A stretch of DNA of 64,000 nucleotides from Methylobacter sp. S3L5C (lineage in GTDB: Bacteria > Pseudomonadota > Gammaproteobacteria > Methylococcales > Methylomonadaceae): NCBI RefSeq assembly GCF_022788635.1, contig NZ_CP076024.1:2976001-3040000 (forward strand). Direction: 5' to 3'. Every line of letters begins with the position of its first letter. The stretch's first letter is position 1. Below, piece by piece: positions 47,498 to 57,223 of the stretch. The notes beneath the pieces were generated by a model. That model was not told where the DNA came from. It was given only the letters and a program-made list of their open reading frames with translations, and made no database searches. A program made the translations under genes and the position numbers.

Positions 47498-47565
47498 AAA
47501 TTCCTTACCAGTATCGGGAAGTTCCTGAGGCAATTATACACTGCCATTCATGTTTAGGCAGTTAA

Positions 47566-49497
47566 TCAAGCCGTATGGTGTTTTGGTATTTTGATAGATA
47601 GCGCTACTTTTGTATCAAGTTCTTCTGTCATTATATTAAGTTCAGTCGGGCTGCCCATACACAGTCTTTGGAATACCCGGGCGGCAGCGATACCATTGAT
47701 AACGAAAGCAACAGTGATAGGCAGTGCAAACCAGGGTGCATGATTACTGGCATGAGAAAGCAATAAATCTTCGCCGAGAAAAGCCGGTGAAATAGGAAAG
47801 CCGACTAGCCCCAAGAAACTCAAAAACAATAGCAGAGAAAGTTTCGGCTGGGTTTCTGCCATCGCCCGATAAGCAAAGGGTGATTCGGAAAAGTTGTCAT
47901 TTTTTAGCAGTTTTGCCAAGACAACTATCCCTAATATCCAGGCGGGGATAATGCCACTGGCAAATATCACCACATCGAACCAGGCGGCAGGATTTAAAAA
48001 CCAAACTGCGACGCCTGCCAAAATCGCGCTTAAGCCGATGGCATTCCAAACCTTGAAGGGGCTGTGTTTTTGACTGAAGGCGCTTAATGATGCCAATACC
48101 ATCAATACGGATATCGGTATCGATAGATATTTGGTATTAATGCTGGCGGCTACGATGATCAAGCCAACCAAAGCGAAACTGCCTAAAGCATACAGGAGTT
48201 TTAGCCAGATATTTAGCGCATTAATAGTTGCACCTATACGTTTTAAGGGATTCCACAGTACAGAGCGCACCAAAAGTTCCAAATTACCTTCTTGCAGCGA
48301 GAAGACATACAGTGTGTTTTGTAAGACTTCCGGCAAGGTATTGCGAAGTGATACTGGCAGAAACTCGAATCTTGAATGATTTCTGATATAGAAATCGCTA
48401 TCAGCAGAGCCTTCCACTCTTAATAAATGGGCTACGATTGATGGTGAAACTAATAATTGATAGCACCGCAGAAAAGCATTACCCAGAAAGTGAATAAGCA
48501 CCAGCGATTCAAGACCCAAAGCTAGTTCCATGAACATAAAGCCCACTTGGGTAATTGAGGCATAAGCAATTTGGCCTTTGATATTGGACTGTGTTTTCTC
48601 AGAAATACTGGCCACAATGACGGTCAGTAAACCAATCATAAATACGCTAAAGCGGGTTGAATAATAATAAGACCATATTGGCGTAGTTCTCAGTAATAAA
48701 AATACTCCCAGATGCACTGATAAGGCACCATAAAAAATAGCGCTGGAAGGCGTTGGCCCTTCCATAGCCCTGGGTAGCCAAAAGCAGAAAGGGAACTGTG
48801 CCGATTTACCGGAGGCTGCAATCAGGATTAAGGTCGATACCAATAGTAAAGAGGCGTAGCCTGCCGGAGGCATCGCCGGGTTATTAAACAAGTCGGCCAG
48901 TTGACTAAAATGCTGGCTTTCATGAAATAATAAATGGCTCATCCAGGCACCCAACAATAAGCCAATGTCGCAAAACCGGTAAATCGTATAAGCTCTTAAG
49001 GCGTTACGTACCGGTTGTGCGCGGTGTCTATAAAAAGCGATTAACAAAAATGAGGCGATGCCGACAATTTCCCAACCGGCAAACAATATATCGATAGAAC
49101 CTGACAAGATGACCAGATTCAGTCCGAACACAAAACCAAAAATAGTCAGGAAAAAACGCTTATAACCGCTTTCCCGATGTAAATAGACGCGGCAATATTT
49201 GACGATAATGGAGAAAATTGCCCATACGCAAAAAAGATAAACAGCGCCGATTCGATCCAGATAAAACAAGATGGGGAAGCTGTAGTCGCCGGTTTCATAG
49301 AGTGTAAACCACTCATATTCATGATTTGGAAAACCGGCAAGCGCCCACACGATCAGTAAGGCAATAATACTGAGCCCCATGACGTGACTACACCAGAAAC
49401 TGATGGTCGCAATTTTTTTCTCGTTCCTGTCAGTTAGGAAAATCAATAAAAAGCCCAATAAAGGGAGCGCCAGACTGGTTAAGAGTAAGCCGTTCAT
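47566..49497 (-). CDS. dabB: DabB-like membrane subunit of DIC uptake system
   Basis: A 643-residue protein of the NADH-quinone/MrpA (proton-conducting) family with about 14-16 helices. It has the region GSIDILFAGWEIVGIASFLL, the loop FPFCFWLPRAMEGPTPSSAI with the conserved Lys/Glu pattern of the family, and QIAYASITQVGFMF. It is coupled to dabA by a 4-bp ATGA overlap (49494-49497), which identifies it as DabB: the DabAB pair takes up CO2/bicarbonate in an energy-dependent way. In chemolithoautotrophs this raises internal inorganic carbon. Confidence 0.9.
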   Translation of the reverse strand: MNGLLLTSLALPLLGFLLIFLTDRNEKKIATISFWCSHVMGLSIIALLIVWALAGFPNHEYEWFTLYETGDYSFPILFYLDRIGAVYLFCVWAIFSIIVKYCRVYLHRESGYKRFFLTIFGFVFGLNLVILSGSIDILFAGWEIVGIASFLLIAFYRHRAQPVRNALRAYTIYRFCDIGLLLGAWMSHLLFHESQHFSQLADLFNNPAMPPAGYASLLLVSTLILIAASGKSAQFPFCFWLPRAMEGPTPSSAIFYGALSVHLGVFLLLRTTPIWSYYYSTRFSVFMIGLLTVIVASISEKTQSNIKGQIAYASITQVGFMFMELALGLESLVLIHFLGNAFLRCYQLLVSPSIVAHLLRVEGSADSDFYIRNHSRFEFLPVSLRNTLPEVLQNTLYVFSLQEGNLELLVRSVLWNPLKRIGATINALNIWLKLLYALGSFALVGLIIVAASINTKYLSIPISVLMVLASLSAFSQKHSPFKVWNAIGLSAILAGVAVWFLNPAAWFDVVIFASGIIPAWILGIVVLAKLLKNDNFSESPFAYRAMAETQPKLSLLLFLSFLGLVGFPISPAFLGEDLLLSHASNHAPWFALPITVAFVINGIAAARVFQRLCMGSPTELNIMTEELDTKVALSIKIPKHHTA

Positions 49498-52106
49498 GCG
49501 TGTATCCGAATAAATTGATGCACCGGTATGGTTTCTGTTTGGCCCAAAAGTATTTCCTCTGAAAGGTTCGCTTGGGGAGTTTCGTTGTCATCCGCAAACT
49601 CAACTGTTTCCCAGCCGTTAACGGAATACAGGAAAAGTTGACGGTTTTCAGGGTGGCAAGCAACGAATCTAACCCATTCGTTATCCAACCATTCCTTAAG
49701 CGCCCCCAATTTGGCGATGGTTTTATCCAGAATAGCGGGCGTTTGCTCGACGACGATCAGTAATCTCGAAGGCTGATGTACTTCGATCATTTGCGATGGT
49801 AAACCCGTGCGTAGATCGCCTTCGACACCGTTGGCAACGCCAAGCAAGCCGATGACATTATGGGGTAGTTTTGTGCCAGCTCCATAAACTGAATTGTCGA
49901 TGCGTGAAAACAGGTATTCCAGATTAATGCCGCCGCAGACCGGAATAACGGCGGACAGAATTCGGGCCATAATGTCGCCTTGCGCATCCGTCTGAGAGTC
50001 GTAGGAATGCAAAAAAGCACGTCGATCCATAAACAAATTTTTGGTTAACGCTCTTCGACCGACGATAGCATAAAGATTATTGGAGTGATTGTATTCCGGG
50101 CGCGGTTCAAATATCGAAGACGATCGTTCTATAACATGCTGGTGCGCTTTTTCATTGGGTTGCGATTGTGGGCCCAGCTCAAACCAGCGGCAGCGTTCTC
50201 CGGCATTGTTTTCTAAAGCCTGTTTCATGGCTTTCTGAAAAGCAGGTAAACCGGGAGCCGGATGCTGTTCCAACAACTGTTTGTCGAAATAGGTGATTTC
50301 ATCACGACTGGTATTGTGTAGCGCAGCTACAAATCGGGTGCTGACGGGAATTTCGATGCCGCGATCAAACAGGATTGCCCGCACTGCGTCATGATTAGCC
50401 ATCCAGGCAAAGGCACGGGCATTGGGTGCGCCAGGCTTTCCTGAACACGCGCCGCAATCGTAAGCGGCAAAATGTGGATTGTTGACGCTACTGGAGCCGT
50501 GCGCAACGATGACCACCAGCGGTGAAAAATGTTGTGTCAAGCCGATATTGCGCAATAATCCACCCACGCGGTCCGCCATTTCCGGAAAGGAAAAGCCCAG
50601 TAAATAACCCTCTTCCGTGGGTTCCTCTGATTCTCGGAGCAAATGCAGGTGAGTGTGTGTTTCAACTTCGCTTAAGGTTCTTATGTTGGGCAATTTGGAA
50701 CCTGGACGAAATACATTCCAGGCCATTCTAATGGCGTAACCAATTCCCAGTGTTTGAGTAAAGAGCCAGCCCCTGAACATTGAATGTGCAGTAAAGTGCA
50801 TATTGGTCAGGTTACCTGACTTGCTCCTGGTTTTATCGCTTGGTTTTTGTTGACTGCTGGCTTCCTTGATCAGATGCTTGGGAATAATAATGTTGGGACA
50901 TTGGGCAACCGGGTAAGCATCATCCAGGCCTTGATAGAGAAAGTCAATGCCAAAAAATCCGGCAGCACCGAGTGTTTCTATAGCCGGATTGCTTGCTTCA
51001 AGATGACGTCTTAATGAACATTCGCGGTCATCGATACAGAATAGTGCCTGGGCTTCAGGTAGAAGCTTTGATTCGGATGCATTAGTTTGCGTATCTTTGG
51101 GTTTTAGAGCCTGGAGTAATTCGCTATGCAGCGACCATTCCATCGCTTCGTGCCAGACTCTCAGACGTAACGGAATGATTGGCTTAAAACCGCCATCTTT
51201 AAGTAGCGGCGTTCCACTGGTATAGGGCAGGGCGGCAATACCTAAAAACTGGGTGCCTTTTTTCTTATGCAGAAAAGCCAGTTCAATAGCCAGCTCTACA
51301 GCAATCATTTCTTTCAGTGAAATTTCGCGGCGGGCAAGCAGGGATTTCGGATTTTGTTCAATGACGTGTACCATACCGGCCCAGCCAGGGTGAGCCAAGA
51401 GCATTTCTAAAAGGTATTGTTCGTAAAGTTCCTCATTACCAACTATTTTTTTCAGGCAAACTTTAATGACATCATCAGGGCTTGCAGATAATAATTCATG
51501 GACAACGGGTTCATTTAACGGATATAGCGGTAATAAACTGTTTTTTGCCAAGCGCAGTACGCTGTCCCAGAAATGTTCGCCATTTTTGGGTAAGCTCCAG
51601 CGACTAATTCCCTGATCCAAAAAGTTACCCAACAACCGGAATAATATCGGATGCACCAGAGCATTGAGATTAACTTCAAGCTGAGTCAACCAGGCGTTGC
51701 GAATCCCATGGTTAGCCAGCGAAATGGGTGGATAATGACTGGTCGCATCGGCTTCGAACAAGGTTTCTCTAAGTGCCTCTTGCTTTGGTTTTGTGCAATC
51801 GGAGTGTTCGATAGCCCATTCAATCGCCGCTTTGTTAATCCGGCCTTGTTGGTACATTGCTTGATAATCTTCCAAAGGCAAATAACTACGTGCGCCGAAA
51901 GTTTTTGCGGCGATAGCGATACCTTCATGAAAAGGATGTTGCTGAAAAGCGTGTAAGGTATTGTGATGAATAAAATCTTTTATCGGCCCCTGGGCAGGAA
52001 GCCAGTGAGCAATATGTTCTATTGAGGCATCCAGATTAAACACAGTTTTTTTTGATGTTGCCGTGGAGTTTTCCACAAGCGGTTGGGTGATTTCACGATA
52101 AGCCAT
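49494..52106 (-). CDS. dabA: DabA-like cytoplasmic subunit (DUF2309)
   Basis: An 870-residue DUF2309 protein. Putative zinc ligands and active-site residues match the DabA pattern: ALFCIDDRECS (Cys357, Asp359), AHGSSSVNNPHF (His536) and YDCGACSGKPG (Cys551). Further conserved segments are FFGIDFLYQG, SMFRGWLFTQTLGIG and FSFPEMADRVGGLL. In Halothiobacillus DabA is a carbonic-anhydrase-like enzyme complexed with DabB and needed for DIC accumulation. The gene is first in the operon and has no disrupting lesion. Both sides are rich in IS sequence, suggesting acquisition by transfer; base composition does not stand out. Confidence 0.9.
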   Translation of the reverse strand: MAYREITQPLVENSTATSKKTVFNLDASIEHIAHWLPAQGPIKDFIHHNTLHAFQQHPFHEGIAIAAKTFGARSYLPLEDYQAMYQQGRINKAAIEWAIEHSDCTKPKQEALRETLFEADATSHYPPISLANHGIRNAWLTQLEVNLNALVHPILFRLLGNFLDQGISRWSLPKNGEHFWDSVLRLAKNSLLPLYPLNEPVVHELLSASPDDVIKVCLKKIVGNEELYEQYLLEMLLAHPGWAGMVHVIEQNPKSLLARREISLKEMIAVELAIELAFLHKKKGTQFLGIAALPYTSGTPLLKDGGFKPIIPLRLRVWHEAMEWSLHSELLQALKPKDTQTNASESKLLPEAQALFCIDDRECSLRRHLEASNPAIETLGAAGFFGIDFLYQGLDDAYPVAQCPNIIIPKHLIKEASSQQKPSDKTRSKSGNLTNMHFTAHSMFRGWLFTQTLGIGYAIRMAWNVFRPGSKLPNIRTLSEVETHTHLHLLRESEEPTEEGYLLGFSFPEMADRVGGLLRNIGLTQHFSPLVVIVAHGSSSVNNPHFAAYDCGACSGKPGAPNARAFAWMANHDAVRAILFDRGIEIPVSTRFVAALHNTSRDEITYFDKQLLEQHPAPGLPAFQKAMKQALENNAGERCRWFELGPQSQPNEKAHQHVIERSSSIFEPRPEYNHSNNLYAIVGRRALTKNLFMDRRAFLHSYDSQTDAQGDIMARILSAVIPVCGGINLEYLFSRIDNSVYGAGTKLPHNVIGLLGVANGVEGDLRTGLPSQMIEVHQPSRLLIVVEQTPAILDKTIAKLGALKEWLDNEWVRFVACHPENRQLFLYSVNGWETVEFADDNETPQANLSEEILLGQTETIPVHQFIRIHA

Positions 52107-52680
52107 GTTGTTATTTTTAACCTCGGCATTGTTGGTAAAGGTGCGATACCGTATAAGAGTTAATATCTGATAAAGACTGCATTACACATTAACAAGCACC
52201 AAACATGCCAAGCAATAAATGGTTTACCAACGAGCCTGATAGTTTTATTTAACCAATTAATAACTCGATGATAAATAATAGTAATTTACTCTTTATGGGA
52301 TAGTTTATTGTTATCACCGGAGGTGTTTTAATTGGCTAAAGGTTGAAAATTCTGCCGGGGCAGTGTTTAAATCAACCAAAGCTTTTGGTTGAAATCCCCC
52401 GATTCCAATTTTTCTGGTGCAGTAGGAGGCTGTCCGAAAATAGAAAACCTACTGCGGAAAAGCTATTTTGGCCATATTTTCCGTTTATTTTCGTTTAATA
52501 GAACAGCTATTTGTCTCAAATGACCAAAATAGCTTTCCCTAGTCGCTACGGTTCCTATTCTCGGACAGACTTCTTGAGTCAATGGCAAATAGATTCTTTA
52601 AGATAGATAACTCTGAAATCGGTTTTTGTGGCGTTTTGTATTTGCTTGGTTTTATCAGCAATTCTCATTATGACGAAAAC
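52107..52680. other. dabA upstream region containing a MITE-like element
   Basis: Upstream of dabA (minus strand promoter expected here). Besides the MITE at 52429-52570, no gene or RNA is recognised. Confidence 0.4.
52429..52570. repeat. MITE-like element, about 140 bp
   Basis: Terminal inverted repeats CTGTCCGAAAATAG (52430-52443) and CTATTCTCGGACAG (52555-52568) enclose an inner inverted repeat (GGAAAAGCTATTTTGGCCAT near 52456 with ATGACCAAAATAGCTTTCC near 52519), so the whole can fold as a long hairpin. It encodes nothing. The ends fit the GTCCGA-type termini of IS families, making it a non-autonomous derivative or a structured RNA. Confidence 0.6.
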
Positions 52681-54039
52681 CTATCCGATTTCAGGCTTCG
52701 GGGGGCGATTGATTGGGCTTCCCGGTTTATATGACCAGCCTTCCAGCATGAAATCGAGCAGGTGCTCCCAGTTATCGAAACAAAAGTAGGTAGTCAGAGC
52801 CTTCATATCATCAAACAAACGTTTACGGGAAGGTAGTTTTTGACGAAGCAAGCAAAACTTGTCGTCCATTAAATCCAGCAGGGTATGTAACAAGTAGGCG
52901 AGTAAAATCAGAGTCGCCAGCAAGGAAGACAAGAATTGCTGGCCGTGACCGAAGTTATGCTCGAAGCGATAGCCCTTGGTCTTCAGGGTATTATTGTTTT
53001 CATTTTCAATCTTCCACCTGGCGCGTCCGGAGGCAACTATTTCGACAACGTTAGCGTCATCAATCCTCAAGGAGGTTGCGAACGCATTTCGATACAGTAC
53101 CTTACCGTCTGCCGTGCGGGTGGTGATCTCGCACCAGTTCACCATTAAGGCATCATCGGCATCACGCAAGGGCACGTTGCTGACATAACGATAAGTGTCT
53201 GTTTCATGGCGTTTGCCGGTCCAGCGAGTCTGCACCAAGGTTTTAACAATACCGTTACGCGCCAGATCATCAACCCATTCGTACAGCGTCTTATGAGAGT
53301 CGGGTTTACAGACCAGGGTGAATTCAAGTCCTTTGGCCAGCAACGCCCGACAAAATGGCTCGTGACAATACAAATCATCGCCGAGCACGGTAGTGCGCAG
53401 CGCGGCGTACTGGCTACCCCGACTTTCCAGCCAGCGCAGAGAGGCGTTGATCTCGCAATCCTGTTTTTCATGACCGTCCTGCGGGCGAACAAATTCTGGC
53501 GCCAGTGAAATAACCTTGTCACTGCCAGACTTAACCAGCACCGGCGTTATTACTTTGTGCGAATAGCTGACTTTACCGTTACGGTGTGTTTTGCTTGAAC
53601 AGCAGGGACCGTGGAGCTTTTGTGACGAAAAATAGTCGGTTCCATCCAATGCCAGCAGTAATCGATTGTCTGCTGAGCGAAAAGTATCGATTACCCCCGC
53701 CCGTTACAAACCGTCAAATACAAAATCAAACAGCGGATACACTGTCGCAGGCTCTACCGCATCAAGCAGGCTTCGGATGTGATTGTCTGTTGGGATCTTA
53801 AAAACACCGAACAGTGTTTGTGCATTGTTTTTCCCTTGTGTATCTTGCATGGTCCGCTGAAAATCTAAAAATGACGGGCTTTGCATGAAAAATACTGAAA
53901 ATGCACTTAGTCCAGCATCAGTCATCGTATAGTTCGTATTTTTGCCGGTTCGCGGATCAGAAAAAGTTTCAAAAGTGGTATGTAATTGTTTGACTACATC
54001 ACTAAAGGTCAAGGCATTTAATCCAAAGGGGGCACTCAT
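52681..54039 (-). pseudogene. DDE transposase interrupted by one in-frame TAA
   Basis: A single frame of 452 codons from MSAPFGLNALTFSDV (54039) to the end at 52681 is broken only by a TAA at 53706-53704 (FDGL, stop, RAGVIDTFRSADNRL). Downstream, LALDGTDYFSSQKLHGPCC holds the first Asp, TVLGDDLYCHEPF the second, and KIENENNNTLKTKGYRFEHN the Glu of the DDE triad. The stop falls between the N-terminal domain and the catalytic core. Likely a degenerate ISNCY- or IS1380-like transposase; the family name is tentative. Confidence 0.7.
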
Positions 54040-54219
54040 ATCATAGGTCTCAATAAGAATCGGTCTGCCATTTTAGGTGATTAACGTCATAATGAGAATT
54101 GCTGTGGTTTTATGGCTTATCACCCTGATTTATCGAAGACATTCATTAATTGCTTAGCCGACAAATCGGCTTGATAATTAAAACTTGGCATATCAATCTC
54201 GATTACCAGAGACAAGATT

Positions 54220-54328
54220 ATGAAAAATTTTAATGAGTTGAATAAAAAGTGAAAGAGATTGAGTGGCTTACCGATCTGGAAGAGCATAACTACTCTGCGG
54301 CTGAATCTTATCTTATGCTTTTGTACAA
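54220..54328 (+). pseudogene. Gene fragment truncated by the IS5 element
   Basis: A start ATG at 54220 and, after a probable one-base shift, a frame reading KEIEWLTDLEEHNYSAAESY followed by LMLLYN; it is cut off where the IS5 terminus begins (54329). Small uncharacterised protein; weak evidence. Confidence 0.3.
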
Positions 54329-55265
54329 TAGACATCTTTCCTAAATAATCGACATAGAATTTGGCCTTTATAAGGTTAAAATAGCGATCTACCTCTGAAA
54401 ACACGGATAGCCATGACACTCCTTATGCCCAATTGCCAAGACACAAGCCTGAAGAATTTTTAAGGACTGTCGGCCTGTCACCAGAAGATTTTCTGCATCT
54501 TCACGGTAAGCTGGCGACTTACCTGGACGAACAAAAAGTCCTTAATCCACTGACTAGACGGGGACGAAAAGACTCTAAGCTGGCTTTAGAAGACCGCTTG
54601 TTACTGACACTCTATTATCTTCGTCACTATCCGACGTTGATAAACCTGGCTGCGGTCTTCGACATCAGCGAATCTTATTGCCATAAAATTTATGCTCGCA
54701 CAGTAAGGCTATTGGTCAAAATCGAAAAACTGCCCAACCGCAAGGCACTGTTGGAAGATCCCGCAGCTACCGTGGTCATTGATGTTTCGGAGCAGCCTAT
54801 CGAGCGCCCTGTTAAAAACCAGAAAGCGTACTTTTCAGGAAAAAAAACGCCACACGATCAAAGTCCAACTCGTGATCTGCCTATTGACGATGACTATACT
54901 CTCCGTAGTGATAGGTAAAGGTCAACAGCATGATTTTTCTATCTTCAAAGACAGCCGTCTATTGTTACATCCTGATGCCCTGTTGTTGGCGGATTCCGGA
55001 TACCAAGGGATAAAGAAACACCATCAGAACTCGACTCTACCGGTTAAAAAGAAAAAAAGGCCAACCGCTTTCGGCAGAAGACAAAGCCGATAATAAGGCA
55101 CTATCAAAACAGCGTATTTTTATTGAGCATGTTAATCGTCGATGCAAAATTTTCAGGATTACCAAAGATGTTTATCGGGGCAAGCATAAGCATTACTCCC
55201 TGACCTGGAATTTAGTGGCTGCTCTTGTTAACTTACGCTATGGCTGTATTTAGGAAAGATGTCTA
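54329..55265. mobile_element. IS5-family element with 19-bp inverted repeats
   Basis: A 937-bp element with perfect ends TAGACATCTTTCCTAAATA (54329-54347) and TATTTAGGAAAGATGTCTA (55247-55265). It carries a frameshifted transposase gene whose stop lies in the right end. A 100-bp piece of its left end is also at 47180-47283. Confidence 0.75.
54425..55255 (+). pseudogene. IS5-family transposase with several frameshifts
   Basis: Three reading frames together give an IS5-type protein: KPEEFLRTVGLSPEDFLHLH and a helix-turn-helix (LAAVFDISESYCHKI) in frame one, then VIDVSEQPIERP with the first Asp. After a shift near 54855 come HTIKVQLVI, LLADSGYQGIKKHH (second Asp) and, after a further shift near 55060, IEHVNRRCKIFRITKDVYRG with the Glu, ending in LRYGCI. 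Two or three indels make it inactive. Confidence 0.75.
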
Positions 55266-55828
55266 GTGAATAATCAGTATGGTTACGCTATAGACGATTT
55301 AGTTTTAAATTAACATTAAAGCGAACAGTAGAGAGATATAGATTTTTAAATAAATAATCTCTATGCAAAAAGATACTATTCCTTGAAGAGATATTATCTG
55401 TGTGAACTTACCGCGGTGTGAATTGGAAAATTTAATTTTCAAAAGGTTATAGATTTAATGACACCCGCTTTTCGGTAAAAAACTGGCATCGATTGCAGTT
55501 ACCTATTTACTTTTATCCGGTAAGTTATTTAAGGTTAGAAAATTAAAAGAGCGGAGAGATTATCGTAAAAAGGTTTTTTCATTCAGAGAGCTATAATGGC
55601 TAAGGTTTCGAAAATTTATCCGTCCTGGCAGGTACGTTAGAGTAGTTAGTAAGATGAAGACAAGCTTACTCTACAGTTTTTCTACGCGGGACATTTTCTG
55701 TAGAACAGATGCTATGTAAGTGCATGGAAGCCTTTGGTATGTCGGGCTATTATCATCGTTAACTACATCTTTACATCTTGGAAGCTTCCAGACGGTTTTT
55801 TAAATAAAAACTGTCCAAAAATTCGCTT
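55266..55828. repeat. Intergenic region with IS relic
   Basis: No gene is supported. The stretch about 55640-55815 (minus orientation) repeats the terminus and N-terminal transposase stub found at 41548-41709 (start MHL, SVAKP-like decayed). The remainder has no recognised feature. Confidence 0.45.
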
Positions 55829-57223
55829 TCATAGCCACATCCATAATGTACCGATCACCAGGGTAATAATGGTTAACGGTGCCCCGACCCGGAAATAATC
55901 CCAAAAGCTGATCACAACGCCTTGCTCGGCGGCTTTTTGCACGACAATCAAATTCGCGATTGAACCCAAAATGGTAAAGTTACCCGCCAAAGTCGACGAC
56001 ATGGCGATCGTCAGCCAAGCCGTGTCATGATTTGCCAGTGACTCAACAAACGGCTTTATTATCAGTACAGCAGGTACGTTACTAACCAGATTAGACAGTA
56101 CCGCCGTGACTGCACTCAAGATGGGTACCTGATCCAAATGCAGATGACTCACGGCAATAATCCAGTCAGGTGTCAACAGGGTACGCTGCGCTCCCGCGAC
56201 GATAATAAACAAGCCGGCAAACATCAACAAAAGCGACCAATCTATTTCCGCATAAATACGTTTGCTTTTAACGCGCCGCGTCAATAACAGTAAACCACCA
56301 ATGATGATTGCGGCCTTGGCGGGCGGTTGACCGGCAAAAAACAGCGCAATCATAACGACAGTCGCCAATAACGCGCGTATGACCAGCACACGCTTAATGC
56401 GCAGTTTTGGCTTTACCACGAGCAGCGGTTCGGCACCAACAAATTCTTTACGGTAAAACAGGACTATCAATGCCGCTGTTATCAACAACCCGATTAACGC
56501 TACCGGCCCCAGTGCCAGCGCAAAGGTCGGGTAAGGAATACGGGAAAAACTGCCAATCATAATATTCTGAGGATTGCCGGTGATTGTAGCTGTCGACCCC
56601 ACATTCGATGCCATCGCAACTGCCAACAGATAAGGCACCGGATTACGCCCCATTCGCCGCGTCAGTTCCAGCACCAAGGGTGCGAGTACCAGACAAATTG
56701 CGTCGTTAACCAAAAAAGCAGAAAATATCCCGGATATTGCAGTAATTGCGCACAGTAAAATTAATGGTTTTTTCGCGTGCTCCATAACCCAAATGGTGGC
56801 AATCGCAAAGAAACCGGACAGACGCAAACTAGCGACAAGAATCATCATGCCGAGCAGCAAGGTAATCGTATCAAGATCAACGGCTTTATAGGCTTCTTCC
56901 AGCGACAGTGCACCGGAAGTGACCATTAAACCGGCACCGACCAGCGCCACACCAGCCCGATCGATATTCAATCCGGGTATTTTACCAATAGCCAGCGCCA
57001 GATAACTGCCAACGAAGATAACAGCGGCCGCGATTTTCTTGATTTCATCATCGAAGCCCAAACTGGCCGGTAGCAAGCCGGGGGTTACGGCAGCGATCAG
57101 CGCGATAGCGATGATGAGGAGAATCAAAGTAATACTGGCAAAGCGAGGCCAATGACGCTGCCTTGACAGTGACTTTATCTTTAGTGGGATGGTTTCGGGT
57201 ACCGAGGAGCTTACCTTAGGCAT
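55829..57223 (-). CDS. Anion permease (ArsB/NhaD, SLC13-like superfamily)
   Basis: A 464-residue membrane protein with 11-12 helices. Two inverted repeats carry the family signatures: FLVNDAICLVLAPLVLELTR with MASNVGSTATITGNPQNIMI in the first half, and LSNLVSNVPAVLIIKPF with AMSSTLAGNFTILGSIANLI in the second. These are the substrate-binding hairpins of ion-transporter-superfamily anion transporters (arsenite, sulphate, carboxylates). Substrate is unknown; no arsenic genes are adjacent. Its start overlaps the stop of the MFS gene by 8 bp, so they are cotranslated. Confidence 0.75.
   Translation of the reverse strand: MPKVSSSVPETIPLKIKSLSRQRHWPRFASITLILLIIAIALIAAVTPGLLPASLGFDDEIKKIAAAVIFVGSYLALAIGKIPGLNIDRAGVALVGAGLMVTSGALSLEEAYKAVDLDTITLLLGMMILVASLRLSGFFAIATIWVMEHAKKPLILLCAITAISGIFSAFLVNDAICLVLAPLVLELTRRMGRNPVPYLLAVAMASNVGSTATITGNPQNIMIGSFSRIPYPTFALALGPVALIGLLITAALIVLFYRKEFVGAEPLLVVKPKLRIKRVLVIRALLATVVMIALFFAGQPPAKAAIIIGGLLLLTRRVKSKRIYAEIDWSLLLMFAGLFIIVAGAQRTLLTPDWIIAVSHLHLDQVPILSAVTAVLSNLVSNVPAVLIIKPFVESLANHDTAWLTIAMSSTLAGNFTILGSIANLIVVQKAAEQGVVISFWDYFRVGAPLTIITLVIGTLWMWL

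Noticed and set aside
36617-54039. In-frame TAA/TGA codons in several genes as evidence of codon reassignment
   Set aside because: The many intact genes in the window end at the standard stops, and these cases are isolated single events in pseudogene-like contexts.
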